Positions 1 to 5,676 of a stretch of DNA of 6,015 bases are shown here, one piece after another. Within the stretch, counting starts at the first letter, position 1; each line of letters starts with the position of its first letter. This DNA comes from SG8-41 sp029864385 (GTDB lineage Bacteria > Pseudomonadota > Gammaproteobacteria > Burkholderiales > SG8-41), in NCBI GenBank assembly GCA_029864385.1, contig JAOTTL010000205.1:1-6015 (forward strand). The letters are read 5' to 3'. The position numbers and the translations under genes are program-made. Below the pieces are notes generated by a model. It made no database searches. It was not told the origin of the DNA and saw only the letters and a list, made by a program, of their open reading frames with translations.

Positions 1-1658
1 GACGTCGCGAATCGACTCTACCCCCGCCATGAGCGCCACGATGCGGTCGAGGCCGAAGGCGATGCCGCCGTGCGGCGGCGCCCCGTACTGCAACGCCTCC
101 AGCAGGAACCCGAACTTGGCCTGCGCCTCGTCGGGCCCGATGCCGAGCGCGCGGAACACCTTCTGCTGCACTTCCTGGCGATGGATCCTCACCGAGCCAC
201 CGCCGATTTCCGAGCCGTTCATCACCATGTCATGCGCCTTGGCGCGTGCTGCCCCCGGGTCGGTGTCGAGGAGCTCCTCATGCCCATCCGCCGGCGAGGT
301 AAAAGGATGGTGCATCGCGGCCCAGCGATTTTCGGCGGCGGCGTACTCGAACATCGGGAAATCGACCACCCATAGCGGCCGCCACCCCGGTTGCGTGAGA
401 CCGCGCTCGTGTCCCAGTTTCGCCCGCAGCGCGCCGAGTGCTTCGTTGACGATCTTCGCGCGATCCGCGCCGAAGAAGATCAGGTCGCCGTCGCACGCGC
501 CGGTGCGCTCCAGTATCGCCTTGATTGCGACCGGCGATAGAAACTTGAGGATGGGTGATTGCAGGCCGTCAGCGCCGCGCTCGATCGCGTTCACCTTGAT
601 GTAGGCAAGACCCTTCGCCCCAAACTGCTTGACGTAGTCCGTGTAGCCATCGATCTCGCTGCGCGTAAGCCCCCCGCCCTGTGGCAGGCGCAGCGCGGCG
701 ACACGCCCGTCCTTAAGGTGCGCCGCCGCCTCGAAGACCTTGAAGTCAACGTCCTTAACGGCATCGGTGAGCTCCGTCAACTCGAGCGGCACGCGCAGGT
801 CCGGCTTGTCGGAGCCGTAACGCAACATTGCCTCCGCATAGCCCAGGCGCGGGAAGGGATCGGGCAGCTCGACGCCGATCACCTCCCTGAACACGCACCG
901 GATCAGCTCTTCCATGATGCGTGTGATCTCATCTTGCCCGAGAAACGAGGTCTCGATATCGATCTGCGTGAACTCTGGCTGGCGGTCGGCCCGCAGGTCC
1001 TCGTCGCGAAAGCACTTCACGATCTGGTAGTAACGGTCGAAGCCCGCCATCATCAGCATCTGCTTGAACAGCTGCGGCGACTGCGGCAACGCGTAGAACT
1101 GCCCGGCGTGCACCCGCGAGGGCACCAGATAGTCGCGCGCGCCCTCGGGCGTCGAGCGCGTGAGCATCGGCGTTTCGATGTCGAGAAAGCCCTCGCGATC
1201 AAGAAAGTTACGCACCGCCATGGCGGCGCGATAGCGCAGCTTCAGATTGTGTTGCATGAACGGCCGGCGCAAGTCGAGCACGCGATGCTCGAGGCGCACC
1301 GTCTCGGACAGGTTCTCGTCGTCCATCTGGAATGCTGGCGTAAGCGAAGGATTGAGGATCGTGATTTCCTGCGCCAGCACCTCGATCTCGCCGCTCGGCA
1401 GGTTGGGATTGACCGTGCCGGGGGACGCTCGCGCACCTTCCCCGAGACGCGTATCACGAACTCGTTGCGCAGCCGGTCCGCGGTCCTGAACGTCTCAGGC
1501 GTGTCGGGGTCACACACCACCTGCACCAGACCTTCGCGGTCACGCAAGTCGATGAAGATCACGCCGCCATGGTCGCGCCGCCGGTGCACCCATCCGCACA
1601 CGTGCACCGTCTGACCGAGGTGTTTGCGGTTTACCAGTCCGCAGTACTCGCTACGCAT
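1..1658 (-). CDS. aspS: Aspartyl-tRNA synthetase (AspRS), 3' end beyond window, one frameshift
   Basis: This class II synthetase charges tRNA-Asp with aspartate in the cytoplasm. After allowing for one missing base at 1420-1424, about 553 residues are visible of the roughly 600 usual for bacterial AspRS. The start is the ATG at 1658-1656, giving MRSEYCG as in the family; no clear Shine-Dalgarno precedes it. In order: an N-terminal OB anticodon-binding domain (about 1-105, CGWVHRRRDHGG at 21-32), the class II core with motif 1 (ETPML, Pro164), TPEGARDY at 171-178, motif 2 (FRDEDLRADRQPEFTQ, 217-232), the bacterial GAD insertion (about 290-415), and motif 3 (GIAFGLDRI, 532-540, Arg539) next to the window edge. 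His30 and Gly81 match positions tied to non-discriminating AspRS in Pseudomonas, so it may also charge tRNA-Asn. It is the third gene after the zinc-ribbon and DUF502 genes. Identity is certain; whether the frameshift is real is not. Confidence 0.97.
1420..1424 (-). other. Single-base deletion (frameshift) site in aspS
   Basis: The N-terminal AspRS frame (codons starting at plus positions divisible by 3) runs through GKVRERP and then leaves the family sequence. The expected continuation, GTVNPNLPSGEIEVL, lies in the next frame from 1419 downward and stays open to position 1. Adding one base to the run of five C (minus strand) restores RPPGTVNPNLP, which matches the family. Read as given, translation would stop at 1242-1244 after 138 residues. 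A homopolymer undercall is the simplest cause; a true mutation cannot be excluded. Confidence 0.9.
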
Positions 1659-1672
1659 AAGAATCGCGATAA

Positions 1673-1815
1673 GTGATGGGTGATGGGCCGCAGCCAAAAA
1701 CAGTGATGAAAAATGGTGATGGATGATGGTGATGATTAATGGTGATGTTAGAGCGTTTGAAGTGGCGCATCACCAGTATCCGTCACCCGTATCCATCACC
1801 AGTACTCATCACCAG
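1673..1815. repeat. GGTGATGG / CCATCACC low-complexity inverted repeat between DUF502 gene and aspS
   Basis: The 190-base gap between the DUF502 gene and aspS is mostly degenerate copies of GGTGATGG on the plus strand (about 1673-1747), followed by copies in the opposite orientation, CATCACC (about 1768-1815). The two arms are partly complementary, so a transcript could form a long imperfect hairpin in the aspS leader. The same unit recurs at 5505-5550. It creates spurious short open frames and extends the apparent aspS frame upstream of its real ATG. No function is evident. Confidence 0.75.
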
Positions 1816-1848
1816 GCTTCTAGCGGGTCACCGGTCACGCCCTTCGTC

Positions 1849-2511
1849 TTACTGATTGACGGCCTTCGGAATGACCGGCGGTGCCACGCCGTCTCTGCGT
1901 GCAGTGCTACCCGGCGGTGCCACCCCCATCGAAATGATGTACTTCAGGGCCTCGTCGACTGTCATGTCGAGCTCGACAACGTCGGCCCGCCGCACCATGA
2001 TGAAGTAGCCGCCGGTTGGGTTGGGCGTTGTCGGCACGTAAATGCTGAGGTAGTCACCCTCGAGGTGCGAGACGACGTCGCCTCCGGCGGTGCCGGTGAG
2101 AAAAGCAATGGTCCACATGCCTTCGCGCGGCCACTGCACCAGCAGCGCCTTGCGGAACGCCTGTCCGCCAGGGGCGAACAGCGTGTCGCTGACCTGTTTC
2201 ACGCCCTTATAAATAGAGTTCACGACCGGGATTTGCGCGAGAACGCGCTCCCAGAACTTCACCAGCCGCTGGCCGATGATATTGGCCGCCAACAAGCCGG
2301 TCACAAACACGATCAGCACGGTCATTGCGACCCCGAAACCGGGGATGTGAACACCCAGCCAGTTTTCGGTGCGGAACTGGAGCGGGAGCAGGTGGAGGAT
2401 CTGATCCAGGGTGCTCACGAGCAGGTTGAGCACCCACACAGTGATGACCAGCGGCACCCAGATAAGGAGACCGGTGACGAAGTAGCGCCTGATGAAGCTT
2501 TTCCTGATCAT
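1849..2511 (-). CDS. DUF502 family inner-membrane protein
   Basis: This 220-residue protein of unknown biochemical role belongs to the conserved DUF502 family, often found upstream of aspS in proteobacteria. Two hydrophobic helices are clear, at about 11-33 (YFVTGLLIWVPLVITVWVL) and 59-79 (FGVAMTVLIVFVTGLLAANI), separated by a short loop ending in IPGFG. Family-like segments follow: IPVVNSIYKGVKQV (94-107), YVPTTPNPTGGYF (158-170) and DEALKYIISMGV (186-197), then a Pro/Ala-rich C-terminal tail. The start is the only ATG in its frame, since an in-frame stop lies five codons upstream; there is no convincing ribosome-binding site. The 128-base gap to the zinc-ribbon gene holds only a 6-bp inverted repeat (GGCCAT 2554-2559, ATGGCC 2567-2572). 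It is probably co-transcribed with its neighbours, which is inferred from order and strand. The family call is secure; its role is not known to me. Confidence 0.92.
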   Translation of the reverse strand: MIRKSFIRRYFVTGLLIWVPLVITVWVLNLLVSTLDQILHLLPLQFRTENWLGVHIPGFGVAMTVLIVFVTGLLAANIIGQRLVKFWERVLAQIPVVNSIYKGVKQVSDTLFAPGGQAFRKALLVQWPREGMWTIAFLTGTAGGDVVSHLEGDYLSIYVPTTPNPTGGYFIMVRRADVVELDMTVDEALKYIISMGVAPPGSTARRDGVAPPVIPKAVNQ

Positions 2512-2639
2512 AGTATGCTGGCGCTACGCCGGCGCGTGGTAGGGGGCGAGAATGGCCATAACGTCCATGGCCGCGGAGGACTACGAGCGGTTCAACAGCG
2601 GCATTTAAATCAACCGCGCAACCTCGGGTCGCACGAGCG

Positions 2640-2975
2640 CTAACTGCATGCCGGGCCAGTCGCAACGCCGGAGGCGGCCCCGGCTTTCGACGAATCGGTC
2701 TTGGGACCGTCACTGCCGGAGCTTTCGGCGGGCTTGTCCTGCTTCGTCTCGGCGGGCTTGTCCTGCTTCGTCTTCGCCGCTGGCTTGGCACCACTGCTCT
2801 TGAAATCGGTCGCGTACCAGCCGGTGCCCTTCAACTGGAAACCGGCAGCGCTTATCAGCTTGGCCAATTCAGGCTTGCCACATTCCGGGCAATCCCTGAG
2901 CGGAACGTCGTTCAACCGTTGCAGAAATTCTTTCTGCAACCCGCATGCACCGCAGCGATATTCGTAGATTGGCAC
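2640..2975 (-). CDS. FmdB-family zinc-ribbon protein
   Basis: This small protein of 111 residues starts with the family signature (V/M)PIYEYRCGACG and carries four cysteines at 8, 11, 29 and 32 (CGAC and CPEC), the usual zinc-ribbon set. A GTGWYATDFKS segment at 50-60 also fits the family. FmdB was named as a putative regulator of amide-use genes, but most homologues have no proven role. I chose the GTG at 2975-2973 because the family begins there, a GGGAGAGG Shine-Dalgarno lies just upstream, and the alternative ATG at 2999 overlaps the -10 box. Residues 61-111 form a low-complexity Lys/Ala/Ser/Gly tail holding two copies of KQDKPAE from a 24-base tandem repeat. The gene heads the run zinc ribbon, DUF502, aspS. 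Confidence 0.92.
   Translation of the reverse strand: MPIYEYRCGACGLQKEFLQRLNDVPLRDCPECGKPELAKLISAAGFQLKGTGWYATDFKSSGAKPAAKTKQDKPAETKQDKPAESSGSDGPKTDSSKAGAASGVATGPACS
2727..2774. repeat. Two tandem 24-base units in the zinc-ribbon gene tail
   Basis: Units 2727-2750 and 2751-2774 differ at a single base (last position, c versus t). Each encodes eight residues, giving KQDKPAET and KQDKPAES in the disordered C-terminal tail. The near identity suggests a recent slippage duplication. Confidence 0.9.
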
Positions 2976-2997
2976 GGCCTCTCCCACGCAAAAAAAC

Positions 2998-3003
2998 ATT
3001 ATA
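2998..3003 (-). promoter_or_regulatory. Candidate -10 box for the zinc-ribbon / DUF502 / aspS genes
   Basis: The minus strand reads TATAAT at 3003-2998, a perfect sigma-70 -10 hexamer, about 22 bases before the GTG start. A start of transcription near 2991 would give a short leader containing the GGGAGAGG ribosome-binding site. The expected -35 region (about 3021-3026, AGGCGG) does not match TTGACA, so the promoter is plausible but not strong on sequence alone. Confidence 0.45.
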
Positions 3004-3144
3004 GCTTAACAGCTTAGGACCCGCCTAGCCAGATATAGATAGCACCGGTTGACGGGATTGCAAGAGAAGCGCGTCCCATATAGCGTGGGGCTCAGGCAGC
3101 CGGCACAATCCCGGGCACGTTTCCTTCAAAAGTCGGACAAACCC

Positions 3145-4248
3145 ATGCGCCCCCAACTCACCCTCTGCTCTTTGGCGCTGCTCGCCGGCCTCTCCCTACC
3201 CGCGCTGGGAGAGGACCCGCGCAACGAAAAGGATTCGGCCAACGTTTACATGACGGGGACCGAGGTGCGGCCCACCGGTCCCATTCAGGGGGACTTGGTC
3301 GCCGCCGCCGGGCGCATCAGCGTTGAGCACCCGATCGACGGGGACGCCGTGCTCGCGGCGGGCTCCATCGATGTACGTGGCAGGATCGGGGAAGACCTGC
3401 GGGTCGCCGGGGGATTCGTGACGCTCGCAGGCCGCGTGCAGGGGGAAGTCCTCGTTGCCGCCGGCAGCATCGCGTTTGGCCCGGACTCCGACGTCGGGGG
3501 GCGTGCCTGGCTCGCGGGTGGGGACGTCGCGGTCGCGGGACGGTTCCAACGCGAGGTCAAGGTCTATGCCCGGAACATTCTCGTGCTCGGCCACGTCACG
3601 GGGAACGTCCACCTCTTCGGGGCAACGATCGAGCTGCTGCCGAGCGCCCGCATCGATGGCCACGTAACCTACGTCAGCAATACGCCGATCAAGATCCACC
3701 CTGGCGCGAGCGTGACGGGGAAGGTTACACGCGAGCCCGGCCGGTTACCCATGCTGCACTTGCCGGGCTGGCCGCCGTTCCGGCCGCTGCTCATGTTCGG
3801 GCTGCTCGTAGCCGGTGCCCTCCTGCTGGCGCTCTTCCCGCGCTTTAGCGCCTCCACCGTGCAGACGGTGCGAGCCTCGCCGCTGGGCAGTCTGGGCCTC
3901 GGGACCGCCATTTTCTTCAGCCTGCCGCCGGTGATCCTGCTGCTCGTCATCAGCATCATCGGCATCCCGATTGCGCTGGTGTTCGCGGGCCTTTACGCGG
4001 CGGCGCTTCTAGCCGGCTTCCTGATGGCCGCATTTTTTGTCGGCGAGCGCCTGCTCCGCTTCGCGCGACAACGCGCCGGCGCTGCTGGCTACTGGGCCCG
4101 TGTCGGCACGCTCGCCATTGCGCTAGTCGTCTTGTGGCTGGTGCGCCACATTCCCTACGTAGGAGGCGTGCTCATTCTCCTGGCCCTCGTGATCGGGCTT
4201 GGCGCGATGGCGCTGCAGGCGTTCAGCCACTACTCCACGCGTACATGA
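3145..4248 (+). CDS. Exported bactofilin-like (polymer-forming) protein with membrane-spanning C-terminus
   Basis: I start this 367-residue protein at the ATG at 3145, where a typical signal peptide begins (LCSLALLAGLSLPALG, cleavage near residue 22). A frame-extending TTG at 3049 would bury the signal sequence. Residues about 47-180 form roughly eight rungs of 17-19 residues built on a G-D/E-x-x-x-A-A/G-G-x-I pattern, for example IQGDLVAAAGRI and VQGEVLVAAGSI. This is the beta-solenoid pattern of bactofilin/polymer-forming proteins. A Pro-rich linker leads to about four or five hydrophobic helices (212-231, 251-300 as two, 319-334, 337-357). Classic bactofilins are cytoplasmic and lack a signal peptide, so this is the related exported, membrane-anchored kind of unknown role. 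The solenoid presumably lies outside the cytoplasm. It is divergent from the zinc-ribbon gene and convergent, 28 bases apart, with the next gene. No strong promoter or ribosome-binding site was seen. Confidence 0.85.
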   Translation: MRPQLTLCSLALLAGLSLPALGEDPRNEKDSANVYMTGTEVRPTGPIQGDLVAAAGRISVEHPIDGDAVLAAGSIDVRGRIGEDLRVAGGFVTLAGRVQGEVLVAAGSIAFGPDSDVGGRAWLAGGDVAVAGRFQREVKVYARNILVLGHVTGNVHLFGATIELLPSARIDGHVTYVSNTPIKIHPGASVTGKVTREPGRLPMLHLPGWPPFRPLLMFGLLVAGALLLALFPRFSASTVQTVRASPLGSLGLGTAIFFSLPPVILLLVISIIGIPIALVFAGLYAAALLAGFLMAAFFVGERLLRFARQRAGAAGYWARVGTLAIALVVLWLVRHIPYVGGVLILLALVIGLGAMALQAFSHYSTRT

Positions 4249-4276
4249 GCGGCGGCCGACGTTGCGCGTACCCGGA

Positions 4277-4762
4277 TCAACTTTCCACGATCAGCCGGTA
4301 GTCGGGCGTTGTGTTGAGCGGACACGAGTAGAGATACTCGCCCGCCTTGAGCTCGATACGGTAATCCTGCGTTTTCCCCGTTGTCAGCCCGCCGCCGGAG
4401 ACGCTCGGCAAGGTTACCCGACCCGCGAGTCCGGCCCCGCGTAGCCAGAACCCCAACTCATACGGAACGTCGCGATTGGTTACCCGAAAGATGTATCGGC
4501 CGGGCTTGAGGACGATCGGCTTCGCCTGCGCCAGGCGTTCTGCGGCGGTCTTGGCATTGATCGCGTCACAGTCTTCCTTCCGGCTCGACCGGTAAGCGCG
4601 GTTTTTACCATCCTCGCTTTCGAGGAATTGGCACGGCACCTGCGTCAGCTCGATCACCGTGGGCCCGGCGGCCATGCTTACACCCGGAACCAAAACCGCC
4701 CCCAACGCGGCGATGAAGGCGGTTCCCAGATGAGAACGTAACGAAAATCCGCTGCTAAACAT
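4277..4762 (-). CDS. Exported cupredoxin-like protein lacking canonical copper ligands
   Basis: The 161-residue product starts at the ATG at 4762-4760, six bases after a strong AAGGAG site; upstream in-frame codons lie outside the gene. Residues 1-32 are a signal peptide (hydrophobic 14-28, cleavage near SMAA/G). The mature part resembles a cupredoxin-type beta-sandwich: a strand then VTNRDVPYELGFWL at 94-107, a LPSVSGGGLTTGKTQDY stretch at 118-134, and a closing AGEYLYSCPLNTTPDY at 140-155 with a final strand. In copper-binding members the first region has His where Tyr101 sits, and the Cys147 loop is followed by His and Met; both are absent. Cys44 and Cys65 could form a disulfide. It probably acts in the periplasm, perhaps as a structural or altered-metal protein. 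The cysteine-repeat gene lies upstream on the same strand, 199 bases away. The fold call is moderate; function is unknown. Confidence 0.75.
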   Translation of the reverse strand: MFSSGFSLRSHLGTAFIAALGAVLVPGVSMAAGPTVIELTQVPCQFLESEDGKNRAYRSSRKEDCDAINAKTAAERLAQAKPIVLKPGRYIFRVTNRDVPYELGFWLRGAGLAGRVTLPSVSGGGLTTGKTQDYRIELKAGEYLYSCPLNTTPDYRLIVES

Positions 4763-4961
4763 ATCTCGCTCCTTGAAACTAATGGAATCATTGTTCTTCT
4801 TTGAATGCGGTTGCAGCCGGGCGCATGGCCCGCCACGCACGGCACTCGCGCACAAAACCCCGCGCCGGTGCCGGGCAGAGCGCCATTGCGGGCTGGAGCG
4901 GAAACGCGCGTCCCCGCCCCTTGCCCGCGTTAATGGTGGCGCTGGTTAAAGCGGATCAGTA

Positions 4962-5219
4962 TCACTTGGCCCTGCAGGGATTCTTGGCTGCGCACGGGTT
5001 TTTCGCCGCGCACGGATTTTTCGCCGCGCACGGGTTAGTTGCGCCGCAACGCGCCTTCTTCTTGGCACTACAGGGATTACAGGGGTTGACCTTCGCGGCG
5101 CATGGGTTGCGGCCCGCGCAGGGATTGCGCGGTCCGCAGGCTGCGTGCGCGAGCGGGACTGCCATGGCAAATGCGGCGGCTCCGATCGCAGCGCGGACCT
5201 GCTTGCGGTTGACTCTCAT
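4962..5219 (-). CDS. Exported cysteine-rich NPCAAK-repeat protein
   Basis: This 85-residue protein has a signal peptide (basic start MRVNRKQVR, hydrophobic core, cleavage after AHA at 24-26). The mature chain of about 59 residues has ten cysteines at 28, 34, 40, 47, 50, 58, 64, 70, 76 and 82. Most lie in Asn-Pro-Cys units, and the last four are spaced exactly six apart (NPCAAK). A KKK run at 53-55 splits two repeat blocks. A lipobox is missing, so type I signal cleavage is expected. The ATG at 5219-5217 follows an AGGAG site with an eight-base spacer, which supports a real gene despite the low complexity. Regular Cys spacing suggests metal binding or multiple disulfides, or a scaffold in the envelope; this is inference. 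It belongs to no functional family I can name. The cupredoxin-like gene follows on the same strand. The gap between them (4763-4961) is GC-rich and shows no clear terminator. Confidence 0.8.
   Translation of the reverse strand: MRVNRKQVRAAIGAAAFAMAVPLAHAACGPRNPCAGRNPCAAKVNPCNPCSAKKKARCGATNPCAAKNPCAAKNPCAAKNPCRAK
4981..5034. repeat. Three 18-base tandem units within the NPCAAK-repeat gene
   Basis: Units 4981-4998, 4999-5016 and 5017-5034 are near copies; the last two differ at one base and the first is more diverged. Each encodes one six-residue NPCAAK unit on the minus strand. The close DNA identity points to expansion by slippage or unequal exchange, so copy number may vary among strains. 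Confidence 0.85.
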
Positions 5220-5238
5220 CGATGAATCTCCTCTGGGG

Positions 5239-5254
5239 ATGAAATTTCATTATC
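5239..5254 (-). promoter_or_regulatory. Candidate -10 and 12-base palindrome upstream of the NPCAAK-repeat gene
   Basis: Positions 5239-5250 read ATGAAATTTCAT, a perfect palindrome, in an unusually AT-rich patch 20 bases before the gene. The adjoining minus-strand hexamer GATAAT (5254-5249) is a fair -10. No TTGACA-like -35 lies at 16-18 bases. If GATAAT is the -10, the palindrome would sit over the start of transcription, a typical operator location. Both assignments are tentative. Confidence 0.3.
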
Positions 5255-5342
5255 TTGCAATTCGTTTACCTGGACTCCTGCCAGCCGCAGTCGTTCGGCC
5301 CGGTCGCCGATCGGATTTCCGCTAGCGGGGCGCAGGCAAACA

Positions 5343-5406
5343 CGCATCGGGGCAACCCCCGACACCGGTAATACGGGACTCGCCGGTCAACGGATGCAGC
5401 GATGCG
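5343..5406. other. GC-rich stretch with potential three-way-junction fold
   Basis: Complementary segments are nested: CGCATCG (5343-5349) with CGATGCG (5400-5406), enclosing TCGGGG/CCCCGA (5347-5352 with 5357-5362, four-base loop) and ACCGG/CCGGT (5364-5368 with 5383-5387). The outer and first inner stems share three bases, so the outer helix would shrink to CGCA/TGCG when both form. It could be a structured leader of the NPCAAK-repeat gene or part of a dispersed element. It matches no riboswitch class I know. Confidence 0.35.
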
Positions 5407-5504
5407 CGCAAATGGCACCGCCTTGGCGTGAGGAAAACAGCCGCGCCGCCCTCAGGCAGGCGGGCTCCCACGCGACCGCGCAGCGAAAAAAGCCCAAAAA
5501 ATCA

Positions 5505-5550
5505 ATGGTGATACGTGGTGAGTGACGGGTGCTGGGTGATGGGTGATGGG
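5505..5550. repeat. GGTGATGG low-complexity repeat, second locus
   Basis: Degenerate copies of GGTGATGG, GGTGAGTGACGG and GGGTGATGGG run on the plus strand. This is the same unit as in the gap before aspS (1673-1815), showing that the repeat is dispersed rather than tied to one gene. Confidence 0.75.
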
Positions 5551-5603
5551 CGTTTGACCAGAAGCGAGCTAAAACACTCGGAATTCAGCCGCCCATCCTC
5601 ATG

Positions 5604-5676
5604 GCTTGCCCTTCTCCCCAAGGGGGAAGGGCAAGCTCAAGAGCCGCTCCTCTTCCTCGTCGAGGGAGAGGGGCGG
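5604..5676. repeat. Double-hairpin REP-like dispersed element downstream of ssb
   Basis: Two strong hairpins sit seven bases apart. The first, 5604-5636, pairs GCTTGCCCTTC with GAAGGGCAAGC and continues to 15 pairs around a three-base loop, with one G-T pair. The second, 5644-5676, is a C/T-rich arm against a G/A-rich arm with about 15 pairs and two G-T pairs. Translated on the plus strand, the element gives LLPKGEG...EGEGRDKG, a pattern I recall from dispersed noncoding repeats in proteobacteria (unverified). Lying 33 bases after the ssb stop, the hairpins could also protect the ssb mRNA 3' end or help stop transcription, but no U-run follows on the minus strand. Confidence 0.75.

Noticed and set aside
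559..1614. Long plus-strand open frame of 351 codons
   Set aside because: It is antisense to aspS in a GC-rich gene; its translation is rich in Arg, His and Leu and lacks any recognisable domain, whereas the minus strand gives a clear AspRS.
1723..2643. Plus-strand open frame of 306 codons
   Set aside because: It starts in the GGTGATGG repeat and runs antisense to the DUF502 gene; the His/Asp-rich product has no family features.
2207..2794. Minus-strand open frame of 195 codons bridging the zinc-ribbon and DUF502 genes
   Set aside because: It overlaps both genes in another frame and its product is Arg/Pro-rich without a domain; both overlapped genes are clear family members.
2976..2999. ATG at 2999 as the zinc-ribbon gene start
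   Set aside because: It overlaps the TATAAT hexamer and lacks a ribosome-binding site; the family begins at the GTG-encoded PIYEYRC start.
3049..3084. Plus-strand promoter using TTGACG (3049) or TTGCAA (3058) with TATAGC (3079)
   Set aside because: Spacers are 24 and 15 bases, outside the normal 16-18 range, so it is not reported as a feature.
3049..3144. TTG at 3049 as the bactofilin-like gene start
   Set aside because: It would add 32 non-conserved residues before an obvious signal peptide that begins at the ATG at 3145.
4763..4855. ATG at 4855 as the cupredoxin-like gene start
   Set aside because: The downstream ATG at 4762 has a strong AAGGAG site and begins a proper signal peptide; the upstream extension does not look like one.
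4888..4928. Inverted repeat GCGGGC/GCCCGC as a terminator after the Cys-repeat gene
   Set aside because: The stem is only six pairs with a long, imperfect interior and no U-run on the minus strand.
4981..5034. Short regular repeats as a CRISPR array
   Set aside because: The 18-base units are directly adjacent without spacers and encode NPCAAK in frame inside a gene.
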